Below are positions 11,956 to 22,921 of a stretch of 64,000 nucleotides of DNA, in pieces. The first letter of the stretch is position 1, and each line of letters starts with the position of its first letter. A program made the translations under genes and the position numbers. Source of the DNA: Primulina eburnea (Eukaryota; Streptophyta; Magnoliopsida; Lamiales; Gesneriaceae); contig NC_133116.1 in assembly GCF_022965805.1 (NCBI RefSeq), forward strand, positions 6,324,001 to 6,388,000, read 5' to 3'. A model generated the notes under the pieces. That model was not told the DNA's origin. It searched no databases and worked only from the letters and a program-made list of their open reading frames with translations.

Positions 11956-13424
11956 TCATTAATTCAATAATATGACAAGAAACTAAATTTACTTCAATAA
12001 CTCTCATGCTCTAACCAAACATCATTTTGCAATCTAATGGGCTTACGTTGGTTATCGGCCTAAAGTTGAACATGTTGCACAAACATGGGATTGGGCTACA
12101 TCTACTCAGAATCCCATGTTTCTTTGTACTCTATTTTCTAAAGACAGGTCAAATGTTTTCTAAATGAGAAATAATTTTACATATGTAGGCAAACGTTTCC
12201 ATAAAGTAATACATAATAAGATATAAAAACGCAATTATCTGAATGCAAAGTCAAACGTATGGGAATAAATAGTTTTTTTGTTGGAGGCTAAGCATGTTAA
12301 AATTTTCAACGATTTTATTTTATATTATATCATATTATGTATTGAATAAATGGTTATTTGGTTTTAGAACCCTACCATTTGTGGTAAAGCAGTGGAACGA
12401 AATATAGGAGAAATCCTCTGCATGTTGTAAATTTACTTTAAAAAAAACAATATTTTCATAATATATAATCCCAAAAAATGGGTCATGATTTCCCTTTTTT
12501 TAAAAAAGTTCGGTGACAAATTTATCTCGAGTTCTACACGTTGACTTTAATTGCGTTATTTTTCATTTTCAAGAAAAAAAAATTCGTGATTTTTGGGTGT
12601 TATTTTTACGCATATCAATTATATACTCAAAACTTGACGCAAATTAATATTCATTTATTGTTGAAAGATATTTCAGTTCAATGTCTTTTATTTCTTCAAT
12701 TTAGGCGTGAGCACCGGATTTGCCGAAGATGGTTAATTATGATATTACTATTTATTTTTATTTTTTTAAAAAAAAATACCATAAGATCTCGAGTTTTAAG
12801 ACGATATTTTGAGTTAGATATTTAACTATAATTTGACTCAAAATAAAATCTCTATTTTCCTATGTAGAGTGATTGATTACCTTCAACAACAAAAAAATTT
12901 AGATATTTATATAAAAATAGGCTTCATGTTAGACGATCTCATGAATATATATATGTAAGATCGTTCGGTCAGATCCATATATAGTGTGAAAAGTAACACT
13001 TTTGTCACAAAATGTGGTGTTTTTCATATATATATATGAAATATGATATTCGTCTAACAAAACTGACTCGTGGAATAGTTTTTCTAAATTTTTGTGTTAT
13101 CTAATAACTAAATATAGCCAATGAATTATAAATTATAGCATGTTTCACTAAAAGTTTCACGATAAAAAATATATTACAAACTTATATCAAGACATCACGA
13201 GTACAATGAGTGTCCTACATTGCCTGTTACAATCACAATATATAAGATAAGATTTTGTCAATTTTTTCTCAGCATATTTCAAATTATCCAGTTCCAAAAT
13301 TATAAAAAGCTGGCAGATAATATCCCCAAGCTTGAATTTAATGCTATGGACGAAATGCCAGGCAATTTACAGTCAATAAAAGTCAATAAAAGCGGTCCGG
13401 TCCAATATATTTATAATATAAATA
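11956..13424. other. Intergenic; possible degenerate MITE at 12918-13075
   Basis: No gene seen. At 12918-13075 the words GACGATCTCATGAA and ATTCGTCTAAC suggest a very degenerate relative of the GAGACGGTCTC repeat, but the match is weak. Confidence 0.35.
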
Positions 13425-13487
<63 letters not shown>

Positions 13488-13497
13488 ACACACACAC
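13425..13497. repeat. (TA)n microsatellite followed by (CA)n
   Basis: About 30 TA units, then a short ACACACACAC run. The two 65-101 residue frames crossing it on both strands are products of the repeat, not genes. Confidence 0.9.
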
Positions 13498-13680
13498 ATA
13501 TCGAAAGATCAAATCCAAAATTTGAAATTTCAACCAACCAAATCTTCCAAGTTGAAATTGCCAATATCACGTTGGTAGATGGGACTTATGCCTGCCCACT
13601 CTTTGCCCAAACCACATTTTAGGCTTTAGCTAACCAATAAAAACAAGTCATTTCATTTATAAAAATAACATAAAACTAAA

Positions 13681-13852
13681 ATATCTGAAACGATCTCACG
13701 AATCTTTATTGGTAAGACGGATCAACACTATCGATATTCACAATAAAAAATAATACTTTTAGCATAAAAAGTAATACTTTTCATGGATGACCCAAACAAG
13801 AAATTTTGTATGACAAAATATTATCCGTAAGACCGCTTCACACAAGTATTTG
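13681..13852 (-). repeat. ~180-bp MITE-like repeat, copy 3
   Basis: Reverse-orientation member: ACGATCTCACGAATC, then ATTCACAATAAAAAATAATA, then TTTTCATGGATGACCCAA. The distal end carries a short unrelated insertion before CCGTAAGACCGCTTCACAC. Confidence 0.7.
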
Positions 13853-14490
13853 CCTAAAATTAAGATTACGATAATTAGTTTCTTTCATTGGTTATCATAT
13901 CATTAAGCAAGAAATAATCACCCATTTTATAAGTAAAAAAATATTTATTTGGAAAATTGACAAATGATGCTAATTGTAATTCCATCTAAATACAATATGC
14001 TCCATATATTTTAAGAAAACAGATTATATTTCATTTACCTCTAGAAACTCATTAGTAATCAAGAATTTAATTATACTTTGATAAAACTATAAATACTAAT
14101 ATGCCATAAAACACGTTGATTAAGACTAATTTAACCGATTATCGAGAAAAAATATTTCCAATTTGTATTCATGTCTTCTGATTTCTCCATCCAAGCTCTT
14201 ATCGTTGAATCAAAAGTAAATATACATAAAGCATCATATATTATGAATTGAACAAAAAGACGATTCGAGCGATGATATGTAAAATTATTTTTAGTTAAAA
14301 AAATATTTTTATGATTGAATTTAATCTAAATTTAAGATCTTCAATAATACAAGTAATAAACGCGAATGTTCTTTTTATTGCTGAATAAGGTGGGAAAGAT
14401 GTATACAACCATACAAGGGGAGGCTGCTTGACTTAAAAGATGCCTTCGGAACATTCGGATTTAAAATAAAAAAGATAAGAAATGTGGGCC
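13853..14490. other. Intergenic; nothing recognised
   Basis: AT-rich DNA without coding frames or definable repeats. Confidence 0.4.
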
Positions 14491-14850
14491 CGGGCTTGGT
14501 TGTGGATAGGGACGAAGCCCAATTCCTTCACATTCCCACTTTCATAAGTCCACACGCTATCTTTTCCCTAATCTGCCGCTAAATACGCTGCTTTTGGATA
14601 AAGTTGGGCCCACCACACATTTCACGTACTGGGGCACGTGCGCCGACATTAAGAATTGCAGTCGTGGAGATATATGATTGGCTGATGGCCTTCATGTTGC
14701 TCCACTTGCTTCTTGACGTGTCGATATGTGGTTGGTTGGATGGTCTGCGGGCCCCACGTGTTGGGACGAGGAAAATAGATATTGTGAGTCAAATGTCGGG
14801 TCGTGCTTGTCGCAGAAATGATAATTATCGACTTTAAGCACCGTGAAGCC
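14491..14850. promoter_or_regulatory. Orphan cluster of G-box/ABRE-like motifs
   Basis: This GC-richer island holds CACGTG at 14635-14640, GACGTGTC at 14715-14722 and CCACGTGT at 14754-14761, plus GGGCCC blocks at about 14606-14611 and 14749-14754. ACGT-core motifs of this kind bind bZIP and bHLH factors in plant promoters. No gene follows within several kb on either strand, so it may be a relic promoter, part of a repeat, or chance. The 67-77 residue frames here show no domain. Confidence 0.35.
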
Positions 14851-15722
14851 AACTAGGGTCTGTTTATGGAATTATTTACAGGAATGCCACTTTTTATTTA
14901 ATTTTTTTTAGGCAATTTAATTAATTTATTTATTTTTAATTATTTTGATTGAATGATCAAGGTTCTGCCGACGGACTTCGGGTGGTCCTTTCTGTGTGTA
15001 TTTTGTTGTCTCGTATGCATAGAAATGGTTATTCCAAATTTACTATCCAAATTGAAACTATATTAAACAAATTTTTGACAATAAATTATATTGATTTATT
15101 TTATAAAAAAATATTTTGTATATATTGGAAATATGTTGTATAAGGAAGTTTCATTTAAATATATAATAATATTGATATAACTTTTGTATTTTTTAGGGGA
15201 ATTTTTTTTGTAGTTTTGCGTGTACTATTATTATATTCATCGTGGATGATTTTTAATTAATAATTTTGGCTTTTTATTTAAGTAATCGATTTTTACAGGA
15301 AGATTCTTATCGAAGGTTTTCATCACGCTTGTCGAGGTACATTCATTAATACAATCGAGTTCTCTCTTAAATATTTCTCTCTTCCGACTAACGTTCTGAT
15401 AACCTCGTTACTTAAATAAGGTGACATAAAAAGTGCCATAATCTTTGATTAAATTTTTATGATTTTTTGAAAATACATTTTCCCTAGTGGTTACATTATA
15501 TTCAAACACGACTCTCAACAAAATCATGTATGGCAAACTCGTATAATAAAATATTCGATCATGATCATTGATAAAAATTTTCCACTTCACTAACTTATAC
15601 ATATTTAAAATACTAACTCCGAGTATTTTTTTTCTTATTATAATGCAAAATATAAAATAATACCAACGATAAATAATATCTGACGAGAATCATGTAGAGG
15701 AAAAAGAAAGTATTATGTTAAT
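14851..15722. other. Intergenic; nothing recognised
   Basis: AT-rich, no convincing features. Confidence 0.4.
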
Positions 15723-16253
15723 TGTCTTACATCGGTTGGATAAAATATCTAAAATTTATATATGGAATTGAGCAATCCTCCTCCCTTGAGCTAGCTTTTG
15801 AGGTAAACTTAGGTCCAAGTCTCAATCTTAATATGATATCATAGCACATGTTACATCGTTATGTGTTAGACTGCATATAGTTAGGCCACATGTTCATTAC
15901 TGGGCATGATGGGACAGTATAGTTGTCCCACATCGATTGGATAAAATACCTGGAGGTTGCATATATGAACTTGGACAATGCCATTGAGCTAACTTTTGGG
16001 GTTAAATTAGATCCAAATTCTAATTTTAACATGGTATCAGAGCCCAGGTTCCACCGTTATGTGTTGGACTGCCCATAATTGGGCCACCTGTTCTGCCCAT
16101 AAATTGATCATTTATAAACATCACGCTCCAAATGTTCATTCATGGGCACATCAGTTGGATAAAATACTTGAGAGTTACATATATGAATTTGGACAATTCT
16201 CCCCTCTTGAAATAGTTTTTGGGGTTGATTAGATCCAAGTTCCGATCTTAACA
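15723..16253 (+). mobile_element. TRIM-like retrotransposon array (three short LTRs, two internal regions)
   Basis: LTR-like units lie at 15723-15833, 15924-16031 and about 16145-16253, each opening near TGTCCCACATCGRTTGGATA and closing near TCTTAACA. The first two are followed by tRNA-iMet primer-binding sites: degenerate TGATATCATAGC at 15834-15845 and perfect TGGTATCAGAGC at 16032-16043. The internal regions are about 90-115 bp and non-coding. The family is the same as the TRIM at 49792-50159. An LTR-int-LTR-int-LTR order is typical of recombined TRIM arrays. Confidence 0.7.
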
Positions 16254-18379
16254 TTTCGGAGTTGTCAACAAATTATATTGTATTGATATTATTTAAATTG
16301 TCAACTCTAACATGTAATAGTTACACACATTTGTTTGGATGATCGAGTGAGTTTTATTCTTGGTGTAAATCGTTGGTTTCGTAAGTGAGATTAGGGATGC
16401 TCAACATTACGGAGTCTGGGTCTCCATTTATTTACAACCAAATTCGAATTTTTGACTATTGGTCGAAATGAATTTGAGGTTCAAATTAGATTAAAAACTG
16501 ATAAAATTACCTTTATGGATTTTGTTGTTATCGTAATGTAATTTACAATAAATTTAACAAGAAAAAAATAATTCAAATATGATTTTAAAAATAAAATATT
16601 ATCTGAGCTGAAGTAGTTTTTCCCCCTTGAGCTCAAGTAGTTGGAAGGCAAAGACATTAAAACCCTAAAGTTGTTGGAGATATTGCTCAAACAATTCAAA
16701 ATCAATCCGAGCTCCTGTTTGTTACCTCGGCCAAACTCACATACTAGTTGACTCCCATGTCGGTAACGGCGGTTGCGTCGGCATGATTCACGACTGAGAA
16801 CGGAACCGAATATGGTTTTAGAGATTCAGAGCGACGCAAAGATTGAAATCTGACTTTTGCTAAAATTCATTTTGAATAATGACTTTTTTTTGTAAAGTTT
16901 ATGGTTCAAAAAAATGTCAACGAATAAACTAGTGTTTGATTCTACATGTATGCGACATTTTCGATTGAACAGGCAGTTGACTACATAAATTTAGCTAAAC
17001 TAAAATAGATATATTAACATGGACAGTAAAATATGTGGAAAAAAATAATGAAATTAATTAAGCCAAATTGTCAACCAGGATAATAAAAATACAAAAATAA
17101 TAAAGTCAAATACACTATTGTTAACTTAAATCAATAGCTATAACAACTATAATATAGTATAGATCGTGGCCAAAATAATAAGTAAAACTACGCATGAAAT
17201 AAGAATTAGGTGAATTATTAAAAACAGAGAATACAGAGAATACAGGATATTTATTTATTTTTTTAAAAAAATAAAATTTTATATGTAATCTGGGTCATGC
17301 ATATTTATCTATTTATGATTTGATATTTTATGTTGTTAGGTTTCAGTTTTAGTCTTTTATTTTTTGTATTTTTGAAGCCTTAGCCATTTTTTACTGCTAT
17401 GTTGCTGATTCGACTATGACAAGATGCTCATGAGTGTATAGCTCCACAGTCAACAGTCTGATGGAGAAAAAAACTAAAATGACCAAAAATTGAAAATTAC
17501 ATAATTGAAACCTAATTTTGACAACATAGAGCAATAACATTACGAATAGATGTTCGACAAAATTACAATTTTCTCTTGATATTGTTACTTGCAGCTGACA
17601 TAATCAACAATTTATCCTAAGGAGGTAAATCCAAAATATAAAAGTTATTTTTAAGTGCCGGAAGGAAATATATATGTATATATATATTCCTCCTGTATTT
17701 ATATTAAAAACATATTCAATTAAAAATAATCTAAAAATTGAAGATGATAAACATCAACACTTAGGGTGTATTTGGTTGAGTGGATTAAATAAGGATAGAT
17801 TAATAGTCAAATATTTATCGTTAAAATTTTAAGTTGTTTTAATAATCATTTTGACTCGGTTTAAGATCTAATTTAATAATCATTGTTGTACAAGCGCGCC
17901 TACTTCCCAAAAGAACATTAGAAAAAATTAATGCTTTTACTCCTAAAATTTAGAAATATTAAATATCTAAATGCACATCAATCATTTAATTAATAAATGT
18001 TAATTAATAATTCGGTAAAGAGAAATGTATGCATGAATAACGTGAGCGGATAGCATTAAACAATTTACATTTTCTTCATAATCATAAATCAGAGCACATG
18101 GCGTGGCTATGCACAAGGAGCAATGACTCGATTTAATAATAATTTCATTTCTTTTTTCAAAACGTAATTACTTTTATCTCGATTATATATATTCGTTTGT
18201 CTATCATGGTTGATCTGAAATGAGAGATGTCGGTTTCAGCACGACACTGAGAGTCGTGAATTGAAAATTTCATCAAGAAGTGCATCATGTCTAATAGAAA
18301 ATTATAGAAACGGTTGGAAATATTACCTGATTAAACGTCATTTGCCTCATTTATTTTTTTCAAAGCGGTGTCAAGTGAA
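16254..18379. other. Intergenic; nothing recognised
   Basis: AT-rich DNA with short poly-A and TATATA runs. The minus-strand frame at 16481-16705 has no domain. Confidence 0.4.
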
Positions 18380-18780
18380 GTCGGTTGATCACTTAATATT
18401 AGATGTGGATGCTAGGTCTTCAGAATCGGGAAGTCAATGTGGTATCGAGGGAGTAATCCGCAATCACGAGGGTCTAGTAGGCCACTACTGCCGAAACCTG
18501 GATCTATATTCATCGGCGAATTGTCAGCAATCCGAGAAGGCCTCGAGATAATACAGGACAAAGGCCTCCAGAAATTATTTATTACATCCGATTCACTATT
18601 ATTTGTAGTGCAAGCAGTTCCGAGCCAATGATATTTGCTCTAGTTATAATATAGTTTTTCATGTTAGGAGAACAACTAATGTTATGGTCCATTCTCTAGC
18701 AAAGTTTTTTTTATTTCTTCCCCTTGTAATGAATGATACTACTATGTATCAAACAAAGTTAAAGCGTCTGTATGTCAAAA
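18380..18780 (+). pseudogene. LINE RNase H-domain relic
   Basis: Two overlapping frames together read as an RNase H-like domain of the type found at the end of plant LINEs. It shows LDVDA (first acidic residue), GVIRNHEGLV, IGELSAIREGLEI (second), LFITSDSLL (third), then VRRTTNVMVHSLAKF. At least one frameshift and several stops interrupt it, so it is not expressed as a protein. Confidence 0.65.
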
Positions 18781-18783
18781 AAC

Positions 18784-18963
18784 ACAAAAATTCTTGTAAG
18801 ACGATCTCATAGACCAATTTCGTGGGTCGAATATCTTATATGAGTATCCATGAAAAAATATTAATTTTTATGCTAAGATTATTACTTTTTATTGTGAGTA
18901 TCGGTAAGATTGACCCGTCTCATAAATAAAAATTCGTGAGATTGTCTCACGAGAGACTAACTC
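18784..18963 (+). repeat. ~180-bp MITE-like repeat, copy 4
   Basis: TTGTAAGACGATCTCATAGA, then AATTTTTATGCTAAGATTAT, then TTGACCCGTCTCATAAAT and GTGAGATTGTCTCACGAGAG. Several substitutions relative to the best copies. Confidence 0.7.
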
Positions 18964-20103
18964 GTCAAAAAAATATTAATTAAGTTATCAAAACATAGCA
19001 AGATTTATGGGTCGACGCCAATCTCTTTTTTTTTTTTTAAAAAAAATAGAAATAGATTATTACTACAAATCAGGTATTTCTCCAATTGTTTCAGTAATAT
19101 TATATTTTTCGAATCTATTTTAAGAATTTTGAATCGAATGTGTTTCCCTGCACTACCTTGCACATCGATCTTATCTACACACGACATAAAAATAGATTTT
19201 TTAAAAACTCCTTAAAAATTAGATGGTCATTTCATTGGGCTACGTATGTTATGCATGAACCTTAGAAAAAAAAAATTAAAAGCAATTTTTTTTATATTTA
19301 ATTAAAAATACCAATTTATGAAATTAAAATGATAGGAGATGATATTTTTACAAATAAAAAAAAATTATCAACCTATAAAAAAGTTAGGGATTTTAATAAA
19401 TAGGATTTTTGAAATTATTATATATTCTGTAATATTATAAATTTGTTGTCCATCTTATCACTTCACACACACACCAAATAAATATATATTTTACTCTCTT
19501 TATTTATATTATCCGGATGTACGTGCGTGTGCAACAATATATTTAATTTATTCTTAAAGACAACATTTAATTTATTTAATTATACAAGATAATATACTTT
19601 CTTCTTCTGTTTTTTTTTATTACTCAGAAGCGACAAAAATATATATATTGATAGAACTCTACACGACAATTTACAATAGTCACTAACCAGCTAGCTAACA
19701 TGGAGGAATAATTTTTTTATTTATATTTGAAGAACTAAACTATTATATTTCGTAAATGTTTCACATGCAAATTTTTAATAATTTTTTTAGAAAATAAAAG
19801 GGTGAAACATTGCACATAGCTTAGTATAATAGAGTCATAAATGAAACTTAAATACAAATCAACACCGAAATAAAATTTAGTTCACAATATAATATGTTAA
19901 AAATGAAAGTATGTTTCTTGAGAAAATAACTTCATATTTATATCGATGAGATAAGTCGACTCAGATCAATCAACAATGAAAAATAATAGCTTAAATATAA
20001 AAAAAATAATATTTTTCATATATTGGCGAGTTGGAGATCTATCCAATAAAATTGATGTAATAATATATTAACATATTAATATTTTTAGGGATTTATGTTA
20101 TTT
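18964..20103. other. Intergenic; nothing recognised
   Basis: AT-rich. No gene or bounded element seen. Confidence 0.4.
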
Positions 20104-20287
20104 ATAACTTTTACATTGTTGCTCCAAAAGGTGAAATCGCTTACTTTAGGCGCCCCTCACTCCTGGACCGACAGGATTGTGAGAGGAAGTAAATCATGGT
20201 GACTCAGTCAACCAGCAGCAGCTAGACCTTATGCTACGCCGCGTACAAGGAGCTCCCCTCATTGGAGGGATAACTTTTACATTGTTG
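20104..20287 (-). mobile_element. SINE-like retroposon with 18-bp target-site duplication
   Basis: A 148-bp body (20122-20269) is flanked by perfect 18-bp direct repeats ATAACTTTTACATTGTTG (20104-20121 and 20270-20287). The body matches, in reverse, the 3' three-quarters of the 207-bp unit at 61141-61347, sharing CCCTCCAATGAGG, GGAGCTCCTTGT and GCGATTTCACCTTT. It lacks about 55 bp of that copy's left end. Long TSDs and truncation at one end fit LINE-mediated retroposition. Orientation is inferred from the truncated end. Confidence 0.7.
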
Positions 20288-20296
20288 ACGCAATTA

Positions 20297-20480
20297 GACA
20301 AAAACTTGTGTGAGATGGTCTCATGGGTCGTATTTTGTGAGACAGATATCTTATTTGGGTCATACATGAAAAAATATTATTTTTTTATGCTAAGAGTATT
20401 ACTTTTTATTGTGAATATCGGCATGATTGACTCGTCTCATAGATAAAGATTCGTGAGATCGTTCACATGAGACCTACTCA
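20297..20480 (+). repeat. ~180-bp MITE-like repeat, copy 5
   Basis: TTGTGTGAGATGGTCTCATG, then TTATGCTAAGAGTATTACTT, then GAGATCGTTCACATGAGACC. It lies next to the SINE-like insertion. Confidence 0.8.
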
Positions 20481-20687
20481 CACAATTACGAGCCCCCGAA
20501 AAAATAATCGAGCTGTTTTTCGTTTGGGTACTAGTTTTTAAAGCAGCTTATTTGATAAAATAAATTTCTCAATTGATCGACATTTCAATCAGCTATAGTC
20601 ATTTGATTTAAAAATAAAAAAACAATGCAAAACGAAATCTTTGATTGTGGGGAAAAATGGATTTTGTGGTCATTTCTTATTTTCTTC

Positions 20688-20795
20688 TTTTCTTGGAGCT
20701 TTTTTTTTAAAATTATAACATACGCGGGGAAGAGATCGAACCCAAGGAGAAGAACCAGAGACCATTGAACTACAAGCCAGTCTCATTTTCTTGGA
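20688..20795 (-). mobile_element. Minimal tRNA-derived SINE
   Basis: An 88-bp body (20698-20785) sits between perfect 10-bp direct repeats TTTTCTTGGA (20688-20697 and 20786-20795). On the minus strand it reads GGCTTGTAGTTCAATGG (pol III A-box-like), then GGGTTCGATCTC (B-box-like), then an A-rich tail. It looks like a tRNA-related SINE head with almost no body, either a minimal SINE or a retroposed tRNA-like transcript. Confidence 0.7.
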
Positions 20796-21480
20796 TTTTG
20801 ATAAAAAAAAAATAAAATAAAATTGGAGGTACTGTTGATTTGCTTAACTAAATCTGACCTAAATTATTATCCAATTAAAATATTCACGAAAGGACTACTT
20901 CCACACCTTTTTCAATAAAAAAACAATGTGTATAATGAAGGATAATAATCTTTATTACTTGGCCCATCAAGTCATTTTCTAGCTGGTAGGGATTGCAATT
21001 ATGCCCTTAAAGCATCCTCATTAATGGTTAAATTTACATTTATTACTATACAAAAATTCTTATGAGTCCCTATGACAAGATAATTTCGTGATATTGATAT
21101 TCGATCCGATCTAATTTATGAGAAATTGTTATTTTTATGTCAAAAATATTACTTTTCACTGTAGTTATGAACAAGATCAACATATCTCACAAATATAAAT
21201 AAAAAATAAAAATGTATCAGAAAAAATCTAATATTATTATTATTATGTGAACTATGGCTTTTTCATATTTGGAAAAATTTCAACATAAATAACAAAAGGA
21301 GGAAGTGGCCCTTCCCATAAGATTGTTAGAATTTTGATTATCTAATTATCTGAACTACACAAAAAAAAAACAAAAGTAATATAACATTTTTTAAAAAAAC
21401 AAATTAACTCTTCATTAAATAAAATATAAATTATTATATTATAGTTTAAAATGGCAAAATGGTTAATATACTACAACCGC
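20796..21480. other. Intergenic; possible degenerate MITE at about 21055-21210
   Basis: AT-rich. The stretch near 21055-21210 resembles a strongly mutated copy of the GAGACGGTCTC repeat (ATTACTTTTCACTGTAGTTATG, CATATCTCAC). No gene seen. Confidence 0.35.
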
Positions 21481-21840
21481 GGGGGCTAATCTAGAAGGGG
21501 AGACGTGGCAGAAAAAACTCGAAAGTGAAAACCCTAAACTGCGGTTAGTTGATATTAATGAACCACAGTTAAGCTCCGCCTCGTCTCTATCCTCTTCTTT
21601 CCCACCAAATTTCCACCTCATTTCTCTTTATTTTGTATTTAAATATTCCTATAATTTCACGCTCTTGTACGGTTCGCTTGGGGTGCTTGTACATTTGGTT
21701 TATCCCATTCGCATTAATTATCTCTATCCTTTTCCATCCAAAAGCATAAAATCTGACTCTCTCTCTAGGAAACCATATCCATCTGTACAAATTCCTCATT
21801 TTCATTCTCTCTCTCTCTCTCGAAAACTCTCCGAGGAAAG
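21481..21840 (+). promoter_or_regulatory. Proximal promoter/leader of the TPS gene
   Basis: Contains an ABRE-like ACGTGGC at 21503-21509 and a telo-box-like AAACCCTAA at 21529-21537. A pyrimidine-rich (CT)n tract lies at about 21805-21821, just ahead of the inferred first exon. CT tracts are common near plant transcription starts. The exact TSS is not determinable here. Confidence 0.4.
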
Positions 21841-21884
21841 CAATTGAGAAACGTTTCTTCCGTGCTGACGAGTATTCGGATCGC

Positions 21885-22921
21885 ATGTAAGTACTTTCAC
21901 TCTGTTTTTCGGTTTCATGTGTGAATCAATCGGGATGAGGAACAAGAGTGCGGTGATGGAGGATAGGTTTGTCCGGAGTTTCTTTTTTTTTCTTTTTGTT
22001 TAAAGCATTTATGACGGAGAATTGAAGTAACTTGTTTGATTTTATTTTAATTTTTTTTCGTTTTAAATCTTTGTTAATTTTTCCTTCTTTTTTTTTTCAC
22101 TGGATTTTAAGCTTCGGTTGAAAGATTAAAAGTTTATAGATGAAAGTTGTATTTTCTACATGCTCACTTTATCATTAAGTGTTGTTACTTTTGTAGCTGT
22201 TGCTAAAGTTGTGTTTATGGTAAATCTCGCGATTCTGCATCGTATTCTATCGACTCATAATCGTTTTATGTTTTGGCGAGATTTGAAATTCTTTGCTGCA
22301 ATCATTTGCTATGATTCTGCACGCTGATTGTGCTGGAAGGTGTGTCGATTGTTGTTCTTCTACTTCGTCGACAGCACGTATATTCCGTTGCAGTAGTCGT
22401 GTTTTTGCTATAAGGAAGATTTTGTAGAGTTCACCACGTAGCTGGCGTAGTTCACATTCTTAATTGTTCAAAAACTGTTTTCTGCGAGTTATCTATTTAC
22501 TTCCTGGTCGATTTTGGACTCACCTGGCATTTGCATATGAAAATGAAGATGATTTGGTATACATACATTCATGAAAGTGATGGCTGTGGGTATGTAAGTT
22601 GCTGTTCCGTTTAATTTTATTTACTGCCGTGGTCATTTCCGTTTTTGCTGATCTGTTTGATTGCTTGCATATACTCACATGATTATTAGTTGGAATAAAC
22701 GTATCTGTGCGAAATGATGAAGGTGCTGCCCTTGAATAAAATTGTGTACCTGAATTTTCTATTTTTGCAGGCTTGTGGATGTTTCTATTGAGATCACTTA
22801 TTCCAAGTCTTGTAAAGCAGTTTCTTGGAAATCAGGATCTGAAAAGTTGAAGTTACATCGGCATATCTATTGCTGTGATGGCTTCAAGGTCGTGTGGGAA
22901 TTTCTTCGACTTGGCTTCTGA
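21885..22921 (+). promoter_or_regulatory. Splice-created upstream ORF in the TPS 5' leader (intron 21887-22770)
   Basis: The leader has a donor CAT|GTAAGT at 21886/21887 and an acceptor TTTTTGCAG at 22762-22770. Unspliced, the only leader ATG is a start-stop (ATG TAA at 21885). After splicing, AT from exon 1 joins G at 22771 and opens a 50-codon frame starting MLVDVSIEITY. It stops at 22919-22921, overlapping the first 44 nt of the main CDS in another frame. Its start context is weak (C at -3, C at +4), while the main ATG at 22878 has G at both -3 and +4, so leaky scanning is plausible. The splice sites are predicted, not observed. Confidence 0.55.

Noticed and set aside
13220..13570. Frames on both strands with Ile-Tyr runs
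   Set aside because: Produced by the (TA)n microsatellite.
16032..16043. Possible tRNA-related gene fragment
   Set aside because: TGGTATCAGAGC is a retrotransposon primer-binding site, complementary to the tRNA-iMet 3' end, not a tRNA gene. The same applies at 42026-42037 and 50028-50039.
18261..18551. 96-residue plus-strand frame as a novel gene
   Set aside because: Its second half is a broken LINE RNase H domain.
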